The translations under genes were made by a program, and so were the position numbers. A stretch of 64,000 nucleotides of DNA from Lachnospiraceae bacterium UBA3850 (GTDB lineage: Bacteria; Bacillota; Clostridia; Lachnospirales; Lachnospiraceae): NCBI GenBank assembly GCA_002392655.1, contig DGHK01000019.1, forward strand, positions 1-64,000. Direction: 5' to 3'. Under the pieces are notes generated by a model. The model did not search any database. It had not been told where the DNA came from and saw only the letters and a program-made list of their open reading frames with translations. The first letter of the stretch is position 1. The number at the start of each line of letters is the position of its first letter. Shown one piece after another: positions 20,794 through 31,400 of this stretch.

Positions 20794-20820
20794 AAAAAAG
20801 CCTGTTTACAGGCTTTTTTA
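20794..20820 (-). terminator. Terminator at the end of the dnaX-recR-pfk operon
   Basis: AAAAAAGCCTGT and ACAGGCTTTTTT arms around a two-base loop. It overlaps the stop codon of the 20818-23538 gene and works in both directions. Confidence 0.8.
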
Positions 20821-23538
20821 CTTCTTCACATATGTATAGAATTCATTTCCCTGTTCATTAACCTTCAGCTGGAAGAGGTATCTCATCAAGCGGACCTCTT
20901 CATCCTCTATCGGATCATAATATCTGATATAATCATCATTATAGCTGATGACAAGAACATACCTGTCAGGGAATCTGGCGGCAAATGGACTTCCATCACT
21001 CAGATATCCTATGGCAGTCTCAAGCTTGACACCGGATATATTGATACCCTTCACTTCATCTCCCGCTTCATCAAAATTCTTTACCCAGTCGTTTCTCGAT
21101 CTGACTGTATCATAATCTGCATCGAGTCCGGCAGCCAGCATACACATATAATTGCAAGCCGCATAAGTATCCTCATCCGTATCTACGGCCTTGTACTCAA
21201 ATGTACCTGCAACAGTCAGATACGGTTTTGAATTCTTCTGCATATATAGAACTCCACCATCCGCATCAACAACATATCCTCCAACATCATAGACCTGCTT
21301 TATCGCTTTTCCAACACTATAAGCAGACGCCCTTATTCCGGACGGATCATATATATATGCAGTTTGTTTATCAAGTGTAACATCATTTGCTTTAATATCG
21401 ATATCGTTGGTACTGAGAGAAACCTTGGTGAAGAGCTCTTCATTATTCTGGCTCATTATCACATTATCAGGTAGCATGATATACAGCTGCTGATTATAAT
21501 CAGAATTCTCCTTCACCTCTACCTTCAGATCATTTGTCTGTTCTTTCGGCTTATAGGATATATAATCACGCTCAGCCTCTGTTATCTCCCCAGTATCATT
21601 ATTTTTACTTACTCTGTCCAGATATATGGTACTACCCTCGAAGCTGATACCACTAATATACAGTCCCTCCTTCTCATACTGCTTAACAGCAGAGCCATCA
21701 GGCGCAACTATGCATAGCTTACTGAATAAAAAGGCAGGCGTATCATCTATATCCATGGATATATCCTCACTACGAGCCACTCCATACAGTATATTTTCTC
21801 CTACAAATCCCAGAAGTGCGAGGTTTTTTCCTCCATCACTTTTTTCAATTGTCGTGCCATTCTCGAAGTCAATTATAGTTATCTTCTTAACAGCTGTCAT
21901 ATCCTTATTATCCGGAAATGCTATAACTTTGCCATCTACAGAAACCTCTATCTGATTCGTCGGAATATCCGAAACTATGACCTCCATCTTGCCGGTAAAT
22001 ATATCCACATCAACCACACTGTCACCAAGCATAGTATAGAAATGTCTGTTTTCACGATCATAGTAACTGAATCTTTTTGTGGATAGAAGCATAGCATCAA
22101 AGCTGAGATCAGCATGGATAAAGCTGAGCTCTCTCAGAGTTTCTTCCTCTATACTAAACTCATAAAGCCCTACTCCGATTTCCCCCTCTCGAGGTCCCTC
22201 ATTTATTCTTCCATACACAACAAAGTAGAGTGTACCCTCATTTATCTCCAGGAGATTCAGGCCATAGCCCTCCTGCGGTATCCTCTCCTTTTGTGCCTCA
22301 TCAGTAGATGTTCCATATACGCTCGAATAGGTCTTATTCTTGTTGTTATACACCCACACGCTATTATCAGCCACAAACGCAATCTGTTTTGTATCATCAG
22401 ACGAAACATACTCCGGATTTCTCTCGGCAGTAAGTCCCAGACATATTCCGTTATTTATAGAATCAAATCCACGCGCAGTGAAATCCTGATTCATAAATCT
22501 TCTGTAATCATTTACCTTTATCGCCGCAGATCCGTTATCATATTCAAGTGTAAAGTATTCAGATATAGCAAATGTATCCGCTCCGTTTTCTCTCTCAGAG
22601 ATGGCCTTGTATCTGAATTCAACTACTGCACTATCCTCTGTCAGTTCCTTAATCTTCGGAACCGGTTCACTCAGTCTCTCTATCTTTAGACCACTGTAAG
22701 TAACATCCTCATACGATGACCTGAGCGTTACATATCCCGGGTTTCCATCTGAATAAACATCCGAAGCAGAAGCCGCATTATAATTCGAACTGAGCGCGTC
22801 AGTACTGCCGAAAACAGACGATATATCTGCTATCTTTACTCCGGCCATAGCATCCGTACTTGTTGCAACCTCTTTGTCCTCTGCAAAATGCTGTTCCTGA
22901 TTCTTTATATCCGCCTCACTGCCTGAAACATTGAAAGTGGTGACAGCATCAGTTGATGTTGCAGACACATTTGCAGCTGCATTTCCTTCAAATGCTCCAT
23001 CACTGAAGCTTCCTGCAAATGCAACAAAGTCAGATAGTCTGGACTTTTCGAGGCGCACTACTCTGGTGTAGAAGGTTTTACTATCCTCACCATTCTTGGC
23101 CTTAATCCTGAAACTATATTCCTTCCCCAGAGTCATATCCATTCTCAGAGTTGCAGTATATTCTGTCACACCTTCACCTGTAGTTACGAATCTGAAGTCG
23201 CCTGTCTCGATGAGGTTGCTTCCATCATAAGAACGGAGCTCATAAGTTATATCAGCTCCGGTATCTGCATCATCAGGAAGTATAACCTTGATCTGCTTTG
23301 TCTCATCAAGTGGAACTATTGAGTCTCTGAAAAGCTCTGTACGCAGTGGAGTCGTATAACCCTGCATACTGTTTATGATCTGCCCGTCATAAAGTATATA
23401 TGCATAACCCATTGTCGGATTAAAGCCCTCTACAGGTCTTGTCTCTCTCTTCCTGTTCTCTATATAGTTAAAGGATAGAGCCGCTCCTATGAATAAAACT
23501 ATAAATAGGAGCGACCCGAAAAGTCTTCTTTTAATCAT
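20818..23538 (-). CDS. Large membrane-anchored extracytoplasmic protein of unknown function
   Basis: 906 residues with one N-terminal helix (FGSLLFIVLFIGAALSFNYI) after a basic start, and no other membrane segment, so most of it faces outside. Residues ~100-160 look like a fibronectin-like beta domain; residues ~300-720 are beta-rich with repeated short WxY/IxF-type blades, suggesting a propeller; the C-terminal ~180 residues end in SPFAARFPDRYVLVISYNDDYIRYYDP, which resembles a C39-like peptidase fold without the expected catalytic His. I do not recognise the family. It starts 4 bases after the phosphofructokinase stop and is the last gene of the dnaX operon, an odd partner set. Confidence 0.75.
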   Translation of the reverse strand: MIKRRLFGSLLFIVLFIGAALSFNYIENRKRETRPVEGFNPTMGYAYILYDGQIINSMQGYTTPLRTELFRDSIVPLDETKQIKVILPDDADTGADITYELRSYDGSNLIETGDFRFVTTGEGVTEYTATLRMDMTLGKEYSFRIKAKNGEDSKTFYTRVVRLEKSRLSDFVAFAGSFSDGAFEGNAAANVSATSTDAVTTFNVSGSEADIKNQEQHFAEDKEVATSTDAMAGVKIADISSVFGSTDALSSNYNAASASDVYSDGNPGYVTLRSSYEDVTYSGLKIERLSEPVPKIKELTEDSAVVEFRYKAISERENGADTFAISEYFTLEYDNGSAAIKVNDYRRFMNQDFTARGFDSINNGICLGLTAERNPEYVSSDDTKQIAFVADNSVWVYNNKNKTYSSVYGTSTDEAQKERIPQEGYGLNLLEINEGTLYFVVYGRINEGPREGEIGVGLYEFSIEEETLRELSFIHADLSFDAMLLSTKRFSYYDRENRHFYTMLGDSVVDVDIFTGKMEVIVSDIPTNQIEVSVDGKVIAFPDNKDMTAVKKITIIDFENGTTIEKSDGGKNLALLGFVGENILYGVARSEDISMDIDDTPAFLFSKLCIVAPDGSAVKQYEKEGLYISGISFEGSTIYLDRVSKNNDTGEITEAERDYISYKPKEQTNDLKVEVKENSDYNQQLYIMLPDNVIMSQNNEELFTKVSLSTNDIDIKANDVTLDKQTAYIYDPSGIRASAYSVGKAIKQVYDVGGYVVDADGGVLYMQKNSKPYLTVAGTFEYKAVDTDEDTYAACNYMCMLAAGLDADYDTVRSRNDWVKNFDEAGDEVKGINISGVKLETAIGYLSDGSPFAARFPDRYVLVISYNDDYIRYYDPIEDEEVRLMRYLFQLKVNEQGNEFYTYVKK

Positions 23539-23542
23539 TTAC

Positions 23543-24619
23543 TTAGTCACCAAAAGATATTCCCAGAGTTTTAGCTTCCTGAATAAGCTGATTGTCCGGT
23601 TCAACATATTTAAGCTTTCCTGCAGATTCCTCCATAGGAATAGCTGTCACTTCATTATTCTTGAATACTACAAGCTTTCCGAAGTCCTTTTCCTTGAACA
23701 GCTCAGCACCCTTTGCACCAAAACGGCTTGAAAGTACTCTGTCAAATGCATCAGGATTTCCACCTCTCTGTGTATGTCCCGGAAGTGCAACTCTGACCTC
23801 AGCTGTAGGATACTTCGTCTGAATCTCATTTGCAATCTCATAAGCAATAGATGGATATGTTCTTTCTGCCAGCTTCTGCTTTCTTTCCTTTTTAGGCAGC
23901 TTAGCAAGTTCCTTAGAGATAGCTCCCTCTGCAACTACTATGATGGCAAACTTCTTACCCATCTTTCTTCTCTTTTCGATAGTCTTGTAGACCTTCTTCA
24001 TGTCATATGGAATCTCAGGAAGAAGTATAACATCAGCTCCGCCTGCTACACCTGCATAAAGAGTTATCCAACCAACCTTGTGTCCCATAGTTTCTATAAC
24101 GAAAACTCTGTTATGAGACTCAGCTGTAGTATAGATACAGTCGATAGCATGAGTTGCTACATCAATAGCACTCTGGAAACCAAATGTCATGTCAGTTCCC
24201 CATATATCATTATCAATGGTCTTCGGAAGGCCTATAACATTCAGTCCCTCCTGATAGAGTCTATATGCCGTCTTCTGGGATCCATTTCCGCCAAGCACGA
24301 ACAGACCGTCAAGTTCAAGCTTCTTATAATTCTTGATCATAGCAGGAACCTTCTCTACCCCATCATCCGTCGGAGTATCAAGATACTTAAAAGGTACTCT
24401 GGATGTACCAAGTATAGTTCCGCCCTTTGCCAGAAGTCCTGAAAACTCCATAGGTTCCATTTTCTTATAATTACCATATATGAGTCCCTTATACCCCTCA
24501 AGGAAACCATATATCTCAACATCACCAAAGAGATTCTCCAGACCCTTTACAACACCTCTCATAGTAGGATTAAGTGCCTGGCAGTCACCACCACTTGTCA
24601 GTATTCCTATTTTCTTCAT
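23543..24619 (-). CDS. 6-phosphofructokinase family protein
   Basis: 358 residues, the family size for PfkA-type enzymes that phosphorylate fructose-6-phosphate in glycolysis. Visible: N-terminal ILTSGGDCQALNPTMRG, the substrate and phosphoryl-donor motifs GGNGS (110-114) and PKTIDNDIWGTD (132-), and LPGHTQRGGNPDAFDRV. The combination of Gly at the position of E. coli G104 with Lys at the position of G124, plus Asn instead of Asp in GGDGS, is intermediate between classic ATP and PPi enzymes, so the donor cannot be assigned by eye. It lies between recR and the large anchored protein in one operon. Confidence 0.9.
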   Translation of the reverse strand: MKKIGILTSGGDCQALNPTMRGVVKGLENLFGDVEIYGFLEGYKGLIYGNYKKMEPMEFSGLLAKGGTILGTSRVPFKYLDTPTDDGVEKVPAMIKNYKKLELDGLFVLGGNGSQKTAYRLYQEGLNVIGLPKTIDNDIWGTDMTFGFQSAIDVATHAIDCIYTTAESHNRVFVIETMGHKVGWITLYAGVAGGADVILLPEIPYDMKKVYKTIEKRRKMGKKFAIIVVAEGAISKELAKLPKKERKQKLAERTYPSIAYEIANEIQTKYPTAEVRVALPGHTQRGGNPDAFDRVLSSRFGAKGAELFKEKDFGKLVVFKNNEVTAIPMEESAGKLKYVEPDNQLIQEAKTLGISFGD

Positions 24620-24641
24620 TAATGTACCCCTCCTTAATTCA

Positions 24642-25238
24642 TTAAAGTTCTGTACGTCCTTCCAGTGCCCTCATAAGAGTAACCTCATCCGTAACCTCAA
24701 GATCCCCGCCTACCGGTACTCCGCTTGCAATACGTGTAACCTTTATGCCGGCCGGTTTAACCATCTTGGAGATATACATAGCCGTAGCTTCTCCTTCAAC
24801 ACTGGAATTTGTTGCTATAATCAGTTCATCCACATCCTCTCTTAGTCGGATCATAAGCTCCTTCAGCTTTATATCCTGCGGACCTATTCCCTGACTCGGA
24901 TTTATGACTCCGTGAAGAACATGATAAACCCCTTCATATTTTCCTGTTCTTTCGTAGGCAGCCATATCACGGGGAGATTCAACCACCATAATGGTCTTCT
25001 TATCTCTGGTTCCGGATGAACATATAGGACATAATTCATTATCTGTAATCGTGAAACATTCCTTACAGTATTTTATCTTCTTTTTTGCATTTATTATAGA
25101 GTCCGACAGAGCCTGTGCACGATCCTCAGGCATTCCTATTATATAAAATGCAAGACGTTGTGCACTTCTCGAACCAATACCGGGCAGATGTCCCAGCTCT
25201 TCGATCAGCCTGTTTACTTCTCCACCATATATATTCAT
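24642..25238 (-). CDS. recR: Recombination protein RecR
   Basis: 198 residues. N-terminal helix-hairpin-helix region ([21 protein letters not shown]), the four-Cys zinc finger [16 protein letters not shown] and the Toprim domain ([13 protein letters not shown], ending in [17 protein letters not shown]). With RecF and RecO it loads RecA at gapped DNA. It directly follows ybaB, the classic dnaX-ybaB-recR order. Confidence 0.97.
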   Translation of the reverse strand: MNIYGGEVNRLIEELGHLPGIGSRSAQRLAFYIIGMPEDRAQALSDSIINAKKKIKYCKECFTITDNELCPICSSGTRDKKTIMVVESPRDMAAYERTGKYEGVYHVLHGVINPSQGIGPQDIKLKELMIRLREDVDELIIATNSSVEGEATAMYISKMVKPAGIKVTRIASGVPVGGDLEVTDEVTLMRALEGRTEL

Positions 25239-25592
25239 TTAGAAAAGACCTCCAAGGCCTCCGCCCATACCTCCGGTTATCTTGCCAAGCTGTTCCTTTT
25301 CGTCATCAGCCTGAGCTCTTATAGCCTCATTTACTGCAGCTACGATGAGATCCTCAAGCATCTCGATATCCTCAGGATCAACAACCTCTTCAGCAATCTT
25401 GATCTCGGTAACTTCCTTTTTACCATTTATCTTAACAGTAACAACTCCGCCACCTGCAGATGCTTCGTACTCCTTCACCTCAAGCTCAGCCTGAGTTTCC
25501 TCCATCTGCTTCTGCATCTTCTGTGCCTGCTTCATCAGGTTATTCATACCACCCGGCATCATTCCTCCCGGATATCCACCTCTTCTAGCCAT
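25239..25592 (-). CDS. ybaB: YbaB/EbfC nucleoid-associated protein
   Basis: 117 residues. A Gly/Met-rich start ([16 protein letters not shown]), the helix [17 protein letters not shown], the beta-hairpin [17 protein letters not shown] and the [19 protein letters not shown] helix match the YbaB fold, a dimer that binds DNA. It overlaps the end of dnaX by 8 bases and abuts recR. Confidence 0.95.
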   Translation of the reverse strand: MARRGGYPGGMMPGGMNNLMKQAQKMQKQMEETQAELEVKEYEASAGGGVVTVKINGKKEVTEIKIAEEVVDPEDIEMLEDLIVAAVNEAIRAQADDEKEQLGKITGGMGGGLGGLF

Positions 25593-27297
25593 CTCTTTCT
25601 TCCTCTCTTTCTAAAACTTGTACATCAAAATTTACTTTATTTATGGCAAGGGATTCTCTGTCGAGCATTCCCTTATTCATATTTTTTTTAACGAAGCCCA
25701 CCTCGACCTTCTTCTTAATTATATCTGAAATCTGCGAGGCAAGCTCATCTCTGTTTTTAGGATTCTCATAGTACAGAAATATCTGTTTCCCTTCATCTCT
25801 GGAATCGAACACCAGATTCAGGCTTGCAACCGAATCTGCCTTATAGCCAACCGAAGGCTCTACTATAAACTGATCAGCATACTGTTTATGCGGATTCTGA
25901 AGCTTCGGAACAATCTCTGCATTCCATCTCTTAGACAGTCTTAGTATATCATCCGCCTCTGCCGGAGGAAACTCTTCTTTGATATTCTGAGTTATTATAT
26001 CACTTTGAAGTCCTTCATCATAAGCTACCGGCTTACTCTCCATCCTTTTACTCAGTTCTCTTCCGATAGCAGCATCTACCAGAGCTTCTACCTCTTGACT
26101 TGACAGTGTATTTTCAGCACTTACAGTTGGTGGCGCCGATGGTACGCTGACACCGTTTCTTTCCAGATTATCCAGACGACTCAGTATCGAATCTATATCA
26201 AAATCAGTCTCCGGTCGCATCATCTTGATAATCGACGTCTCAAGAGTTATTCTCTTTACCGATGATTTCCTGATCTCTGAACAGGTTTCCTGAAGTATAT
26301 TCAGATATCTGGTCAATGTATCTACACTGAACTCTGCTCCGAGCTTTTTAAGTTCCTCAGCATTCTCGTCAGTCATATCGAGTTCTCCGGCAATCTTCGG
26401 AGAAAGCTTCAGGAAAAGTACATTTCTTATAAACCAGGTAAAATCATCTGCAAATTTGATAAGATCCTTACCATCCCAGATAGTTTCATTTATAATATCC
26501 AAAACCTCTTCCGGCTTTCCATCCCTCACAGCAGCGAGCATTCTTATATATATATCCACGGAAACAGCACCGATAACACTCAGCACCCTGTCCTTGGTCA
26601 GCTCCTGTCCTATGCTTGCAGACATACATTCATCAAGAATAGAAAGTGCATCTCGCATCGAACCATCAGCCGCCCTGGCTATGTATCTGAGAGCATCCAC
26701 AGTCGCGGTCTCGCCCTCACGCTTAGTTATATCATCAAGTCTGTCAACTATAGTATCCAGTGATATACGATGAAAATCAAATCTCTGACATCTGGACTTA
26801 ATAGTGATCGGAAGTGAATAATCATCTGTTGTTGCCAGAATAAATATAACATATTCCGGTGGTTCTTCCAGTGTCTTCAGAAGTGCATTGTATGCTCCCT
26901 TTGACAGCTGGTGTGCCTCGTCGATTATATATACCAGATATTTACCCTGTGCGGGTGAATACTGAACAGCCTCGTTGATCTGTCTGATATTATCTACACC
27001 ATTATGTGTTGCTGCATCTATCTCAATAACATTCAGCGATGTTCCATCTGCTATGGCTTTGCAGCTCTCACACACTCCACACGGACCGTTTTCTGTTCTG
27101 TTCTCACAGTTAACAGTCTTGGCCATAAGCTTTGCCACTGTTGTCTTACCCGTTCCACGCGTTCCGCAGAGCAGATAGGCATGACCTACTCTGTCATGCG
27201 CCAGCTGATTCTTTAATGTTGTAACTACGTGATCCTGACCCTTTACTTCATCAAATGAATCCGGTCGGAATTTTCTATATAAAGCTACATACGACAT
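25585..27297 (-). CDS. dnaX: DNA polymerase III subunit gamma/tau
   Basis: 570 residues from the ATG at 27295-27297, giving the typical [18 protein letters not shown] start with RBS AAGGGAG; the longer frame begins upstream of that RBS. It has the AAA+ clamp-loader module with P-loop GTRGTGKTT, the zinc-binding Cys set in [16 protein letters not shown], Walker [11 protein letters not shown] and SRCQRF. The C-terminal ~200 residues are a variable tau part. Loads the beta clamp at the replication fork. First gene of the operon with ybaB and recR. Confidence 0.96.
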   Translation of the reverse strand: MSYVALYRKFRPDSFDEVKGQDHVVTTLKNQLAHDRVGHAYLLCGTRGTGKTTVAKLMAKTVNCENRTENGPCGVCESCKAIADGTSLNVIEIDAATHNGVDNIRQINEAVQYSPAQGKYLVYIIDEAHQLSKGAYNALLKTLEEPPEYVIFILATTDDYSLPITIKSRCQRFDFHRISLDTIVDRLDDITKREGETATVDALRYIARAADGSMRDALSILDECMSASIGQELTKDRVLSVIGAVSVDIYIRMLAAVRDGKPEEVLDIINETIWDGKDLIKFADDFTWFIRNVLFLKLSPKIAGELDMTDENAEELKKLGAEFSVDTLTRYLNILQETCSEIRKSSVKRITLETSIIKMMRPETDFDIDSILSRLDNLERNGVSVPSAPPTVSAENTLSSQEVEALVDAAIGRELSKRMESKPVAYDEGLQSDIITQNIKEEFPPAEADDILRLSKRWNAEIVPKLQNPHKQYADQFIVEPSVGYKADSVASLNLVFDSRDEGKQIFLYYENPKNRDELASQISDIIKKKVEVGFVKKNMNKGMLDRESLAINKVNFDVQVLEREEERDG

Positions 27298-27370
27298 AAT
27301 CATTCTCCCTTGCAACTCTTATATTTTACCATATTGCCACATTATATAAAACTGTTTTATTTAAATAGCG

Positions 27371-27618
27371 ACCTGCAAATGCTTCACAACGCACTGACAC
27401 CACGTGACTGGCATAATGCTTTTCTCGACTCTACTCGCGTACAGGCGCGGTGCCCTAGGCTCGCTAAGCTCTCACTTCGCCTGAATGGCTCGCGAATCGC
27501 TAAGCGAACAGACCGCTTATGGTCTCGAAAAGCATTTGCCAGTCACGTGGTATATATGTTTTCGGAAGCATTGTGCCAGTCACGTGGTATATATGTTTTC
27601 CGGAAGCATCTGCAGGAC
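27371..27618. repeat. Inverted-repeat intergenic element (MITE-like or structured repeat)
   Basis: The outer ends are imperfect inverted copies (GACCTGCAAATGCTTC on the left; reading inward from the right, GTCCTGCAGATGCTTCC). Inside, CCACGTGACTGGCATAATGC at about 27400-27419 is mirrored by GCATTTGCCAGTCACGTGG at 27532-27550, and a second direct copy (GCCAGTCACGTGGTATATAT) follows at 27576-27595. The centre holds GC-rich short palindromes (TCGCTAAGCGA; AGACCGCTTATGGTCT). It fills most of the 428-base gap between the divergent dnaX and methyltransferase genes. No coding content is convincing. It may be a non-autonomous element or a repeated structured RNA. Confidence 0.65.
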
Positions 27619-27743
27619 ACATTATATTCAATTGACGTTTTTAAAATATGGGTGGTATACTATAGCAGTGTTATATCCGGAATAAAAATTTGCGGTATAC
27701 GTTCATACACAAAATTTATTAGTGATAAACAAGGGGAATTATT

Positions 27744-28394
27744 ATGGATGATAATATAGAAAACAAGATTGAGGGTGCCGATGTTGACACGGCAGAAAAC
27801 CTCGTAGAAGAGACTACAGGTGAAGCTGCAGCAGAGATAACCGAAGCAGTTTCTGAGGATACGATGGAGGAACAGGTAGATGAAAACGAAGCAGTTTCTG
27901 CTCAGAAGGCATCACCTCTTCCGATATATGGAAAGGGCGCTTACTTTGTCATTATGCTTCTCGCACTTACAGTACTGGCTGTTATACTCGGACACATAGG
28001 AGCTTTTAAGTCAGGTATTCCTTCAGCAAAGTGGCTTAGGTATACCTACATCTTCCTCGGTTTTGTAGCCGCATTCTTCGGAATCAGTATGTATCTGAGT
28101 GCTATAAATGAGGAAGAGATGATTTTCAACCTTCGTATGGGCAACCTGATCACTACCGGAATTTACAGCAAGACAAGAAATCCTGTATACGGAGGAATGA
28201 TCCTCATCTGTACAGCAATTCTTTTCTTCTCGGGAAATGCGTACATGTACGTACTTCCATTTATAGAAGCATTTGTTCTTTTCGTCTGGATAGCACCTTA
28301 TGAAGACAGAATGCTGAGAGATAGATTCGGAGAGGAATATGACAAGTATAAGAAATCAACTCATTTCCTTCTTCCAACTAAAAAAACAGACTGA
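27744..28394 (+). CDS. Isoprenylcysteine carboxyl methyltransferase-like (ICMT/PEMT) membrane protein
   Basis: 216 residues. The first ~55 are acidic and disordered (Glu/Val/Ala-rich), followed by four to five membrane segments. The C-terminal part shows the family core GIYSKTRNPVYGGMIL and, after another helix, APYEDRMLRDRFGEEYDKYKK, matching the SAM-binding xxxRHPxYxG and E-E-x-x-L-x-x-xFGxxYxxY pattern. Such proteins methylate lipids or isoprenyl cysteines; the bacterial substrate is usually unknown. Promoter not certain: the upstream DNA is the inverted-repeat element. Confidence 0.82.
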   Translation: MDDNIENKIEGADVDTAENLVEETTGEAAAEITEAVSEDTMEEQVDENEAVSAQKASPLPIYGKGAYFVIMLLALTVLAVILGHIGAFKSGIPSAKWLRYTYIFLGFVAAFFGISMYLSAINEEEMIFNLRMGNLITTGIYSKTRNPVYGGMILICTAILFFSGNAYMYVLPFIEAFVLFVWIAPYEDRMLRDRFGEEYDKYKKSTHFLLPTKKTD

Positions 28395-28402
28395 TAAAAA
28401 AA

Positions 28403-28445
28403 ATGGCAGAGGTCGAGCTTAAAGCTCTTCCTCTGTCATATCTTT
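28403..28445. terminator. Bidirectional terminator between convergent genes
   Basis: ATGGCAGAGG (28403-28412) pairs with CCTCTGTCAT (28430-28439), with an inner GAGCTT/AGCTC match, A-run before and T-rich run after. It contains the stop codon of the RND gene. Confidence 0.8.
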
Positions 28446-31400
28446 TTCTTTATTAAATGCATCATACAGACACGGTACAAGAACCAGCGTAAGCATAGTT
28501 CCGTATATCATACCTCCGATAACAACCACTGCCATAGGCTGTGACATCTCTACACCTTGTCCCATTCCGATAGCCATAGTTGACATAGAAACAATAGTCG
28601 TTATAGCCGTCATGAATACTGGACGAAGACGCGTCTTTGCCGACTCTATGATAGCCTCTTTTTTCGACATTCCCTCACGTCTCAACTGATTTATATAATC
28701 AACAAGCACGATACCGTTATTAACTATGATACCTGCCAGCATTATAAATCCAATGACTGCAATAACCGAAACAGGTTTACCGCTTAAGAACAGAGCAAGC
28801 ATACCACCTGTAAACGCAAGCGGAATTGTGAACATTATGATAAACGGTGACTTAAGGCTCTGGAACTGCGCTACCATGATCAGATAGATAAGTATGACTG
28901 CAAGAAGCATCATGAGAAGCAGCTGACTCATAGCCTCATCTATAGATTCATTTTCACCCTTAAGGGTTACGGAATAACCTAAAGGAACTGCAAGATCCTT
29001 AAGCTTTGCCTTGACCTCATCTCCCACAAGACCTATGTTCTCGCCCTCTTTGAGCTTCGCTGAAACTGTTATATATCTGCTCTGCTGATTACGAAGGATC
29101 TGCGAGAGTTCTTCCTGCTCATCAAATGTTGCCACCTTCGAAAGTGAAACTTCTTTCTTTTCCTGTGTCTTTCTATCCACATACTCAAGCTTCATTTTCT
29201 TCAGATCATCCACAGTTATCTCCGCCTGCTCATCAGTTCTTACAAAGACATCATAGGATTTGAGATCTGTCTCTACACTGGTTGTAGACTTGGTTGATGC
29301 AAGCTTTGCGGAAATACCGGCAAATACCTGAGCAACTGTGAGGCCGTACTTGGCAGCCTTCTCTTTATCTACTGTTACTACAAATGTATTTATCATGTTG
29401 CTGAGTCCGTCATCTACCTCTTCGACTCCGTCAACACCTTCAAGTATACCTGCAACATCTCCTGCCAGCTTCTGCATGGTCTGCATATTATTTCCCTTGA
29501 TCATAACTGATATTCCGCTTCCTGTCAGAGCTGACATATCCATGATCTGGGTCTGGACCTGTATGTCACAGTCTATACCCTCTTTAGCTTCATTTACTTT
29601 TTCTATTATTTCCTTAGGCTTAACATCTGATTCTTCATCAAACAGAATATAGATTGAAACACCTTCCTGTTGGCCCATTGACATACCCCCCATCATTGAG
29701 CCGTTTCCCATCATGGCACCAATCGTTTTAATGCCCTCTATATTCTGAATCCTGCTGACAAATTCGTCAGCATATCCCGTCATTTCTTCAAAGCTTCTCT
29801 CCTCCTTATTCGGAGCAGACATGCTTACCATCAGCTGATTTCCTGTCATCTCTGACATAAACTCAGTTCCTCTTGAAAGCGCAAGAGCAGTGGAAGCAAA
29901 CAAAAGAAGTACCATTACTATAAATACCAGAGGCTTAAACTTTATAGCGCCTCTCAGGAATTTTTCATAAACGCGCATAAGCAAACCGGCTTCTTTTTTC
30001 TCGCTTGTTTTCTGATTTCTCAGAAGCCCCTGTGCCATAGCCGGAACAAGTGTAAGCGCAACCAGAAGTGATGCCGTAAGAGTAAATGCTATAGTAAGTC
30101 CCATATCTACAAAGAGCTGTCTCGTGATACCCTCGGTAAATACTATAGGAAGGAATACGCACATAGTTGTGAGTGTGGAGGAAGTTATAGCTCCTGACAC
30201 CTGACTCGCACCATAGACTGCCGCCTTCTTTATCGACTCGCCTTCTTTTCTGAGTCGGTAGATATTCTCTATAACAACTATAGAGTTATCCACAAGCATT
30301 CCTATACCCAGCGTCAGGCCAGACATAGAGATAATATTCATAGTTATATTCGAGAAGTACATAAGCACTACCGCAAATATAACTGAAAGTGGTATCGCGC
30401 ACGCGATTATAATTGTAGGTCTGAAATCTCTCAGGAATATGATGAGAACCAAAATCGCAAGTCCCGCACCTACCAGCATGTTAAGCAAGATGGAATCCAC
30501 GATCATATCTATATATACACCCTGATTCATCAGAACAGAGAAATGTACATCCTCCTCTTCTGATTCTTCCAAGCTCTCAAACCTCTCAAGGATTCTGTCT
30601 GTAACATCTCCCGTAGAATATCCGGTCTGCTTTTCGAAGGCAAGAAGTATACCCGGCTCACCATTCAACTTAGCATAAACCTCAGCTGAATCATCAACCT
30701 TCTCAATATCTGCAACATCACCTAAAGTGATAACACCAACCTTATCCATTCCAAGGTCGATCAAAACGAGGTCTTCTAGGTCTTCGATTTCCGATACACC
30801 TTCACCAACCTTAACAAGCACCTGGCCATCCTTGCCCGATGCGTAACCGGCAGGCATGGCAAAATTCTGAGCGAGAAGGATATTATTCAGTGTTTCAAGC
30901 GAAAGTACTGTGTCCAGATCTGCTGCAGACTTTGTACTCTCCATAGTATCATCTATCTGCTTCTCAGCTCCTTCTATCTGTGCAAGTCCTGAATTCAGAG
31001 TTGCGGAGGTTTCCGCAAGCTGTATAGACTGTTCTATCTCCGCCTTGTTAAGAGCCTGAAGTGCAGTACTGGTAGTTGTCTTACCTTCCTTAACCTGCTC
31101 CATTCCCTCATCTATAGCTGCTATTCCCGCCTTAACCTCGGTTCTTGCTTTTTCAAGCTCGCCTATTGCGGCAGGTATATCCTCATATGTGTAAAGAGTT
31201 ATATCATAATCAGTAAGTGCCTGAGCATTAGTCCTTATCTGTTCATTTATTTCTTCTATCTGTGCTCTGAAGGCTTCAATCTGCTGTCTGGCAGTTTCCG
31301 GATCCATTCCGGTCATAGTCTGAAATGCTTCGCTGTCAATAACCTGCTGTTCAAAAAGAGAAAGTGCTGACTCATATGAGTCTATCTTGTCAGCCAGATC

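Noticed and set aside
27310..27759. 149-residue open frame across the inverted-repeat element
   Set aside because: No RBS, odd composition, and it crosses the repeat structure and both divergent promoter areas.
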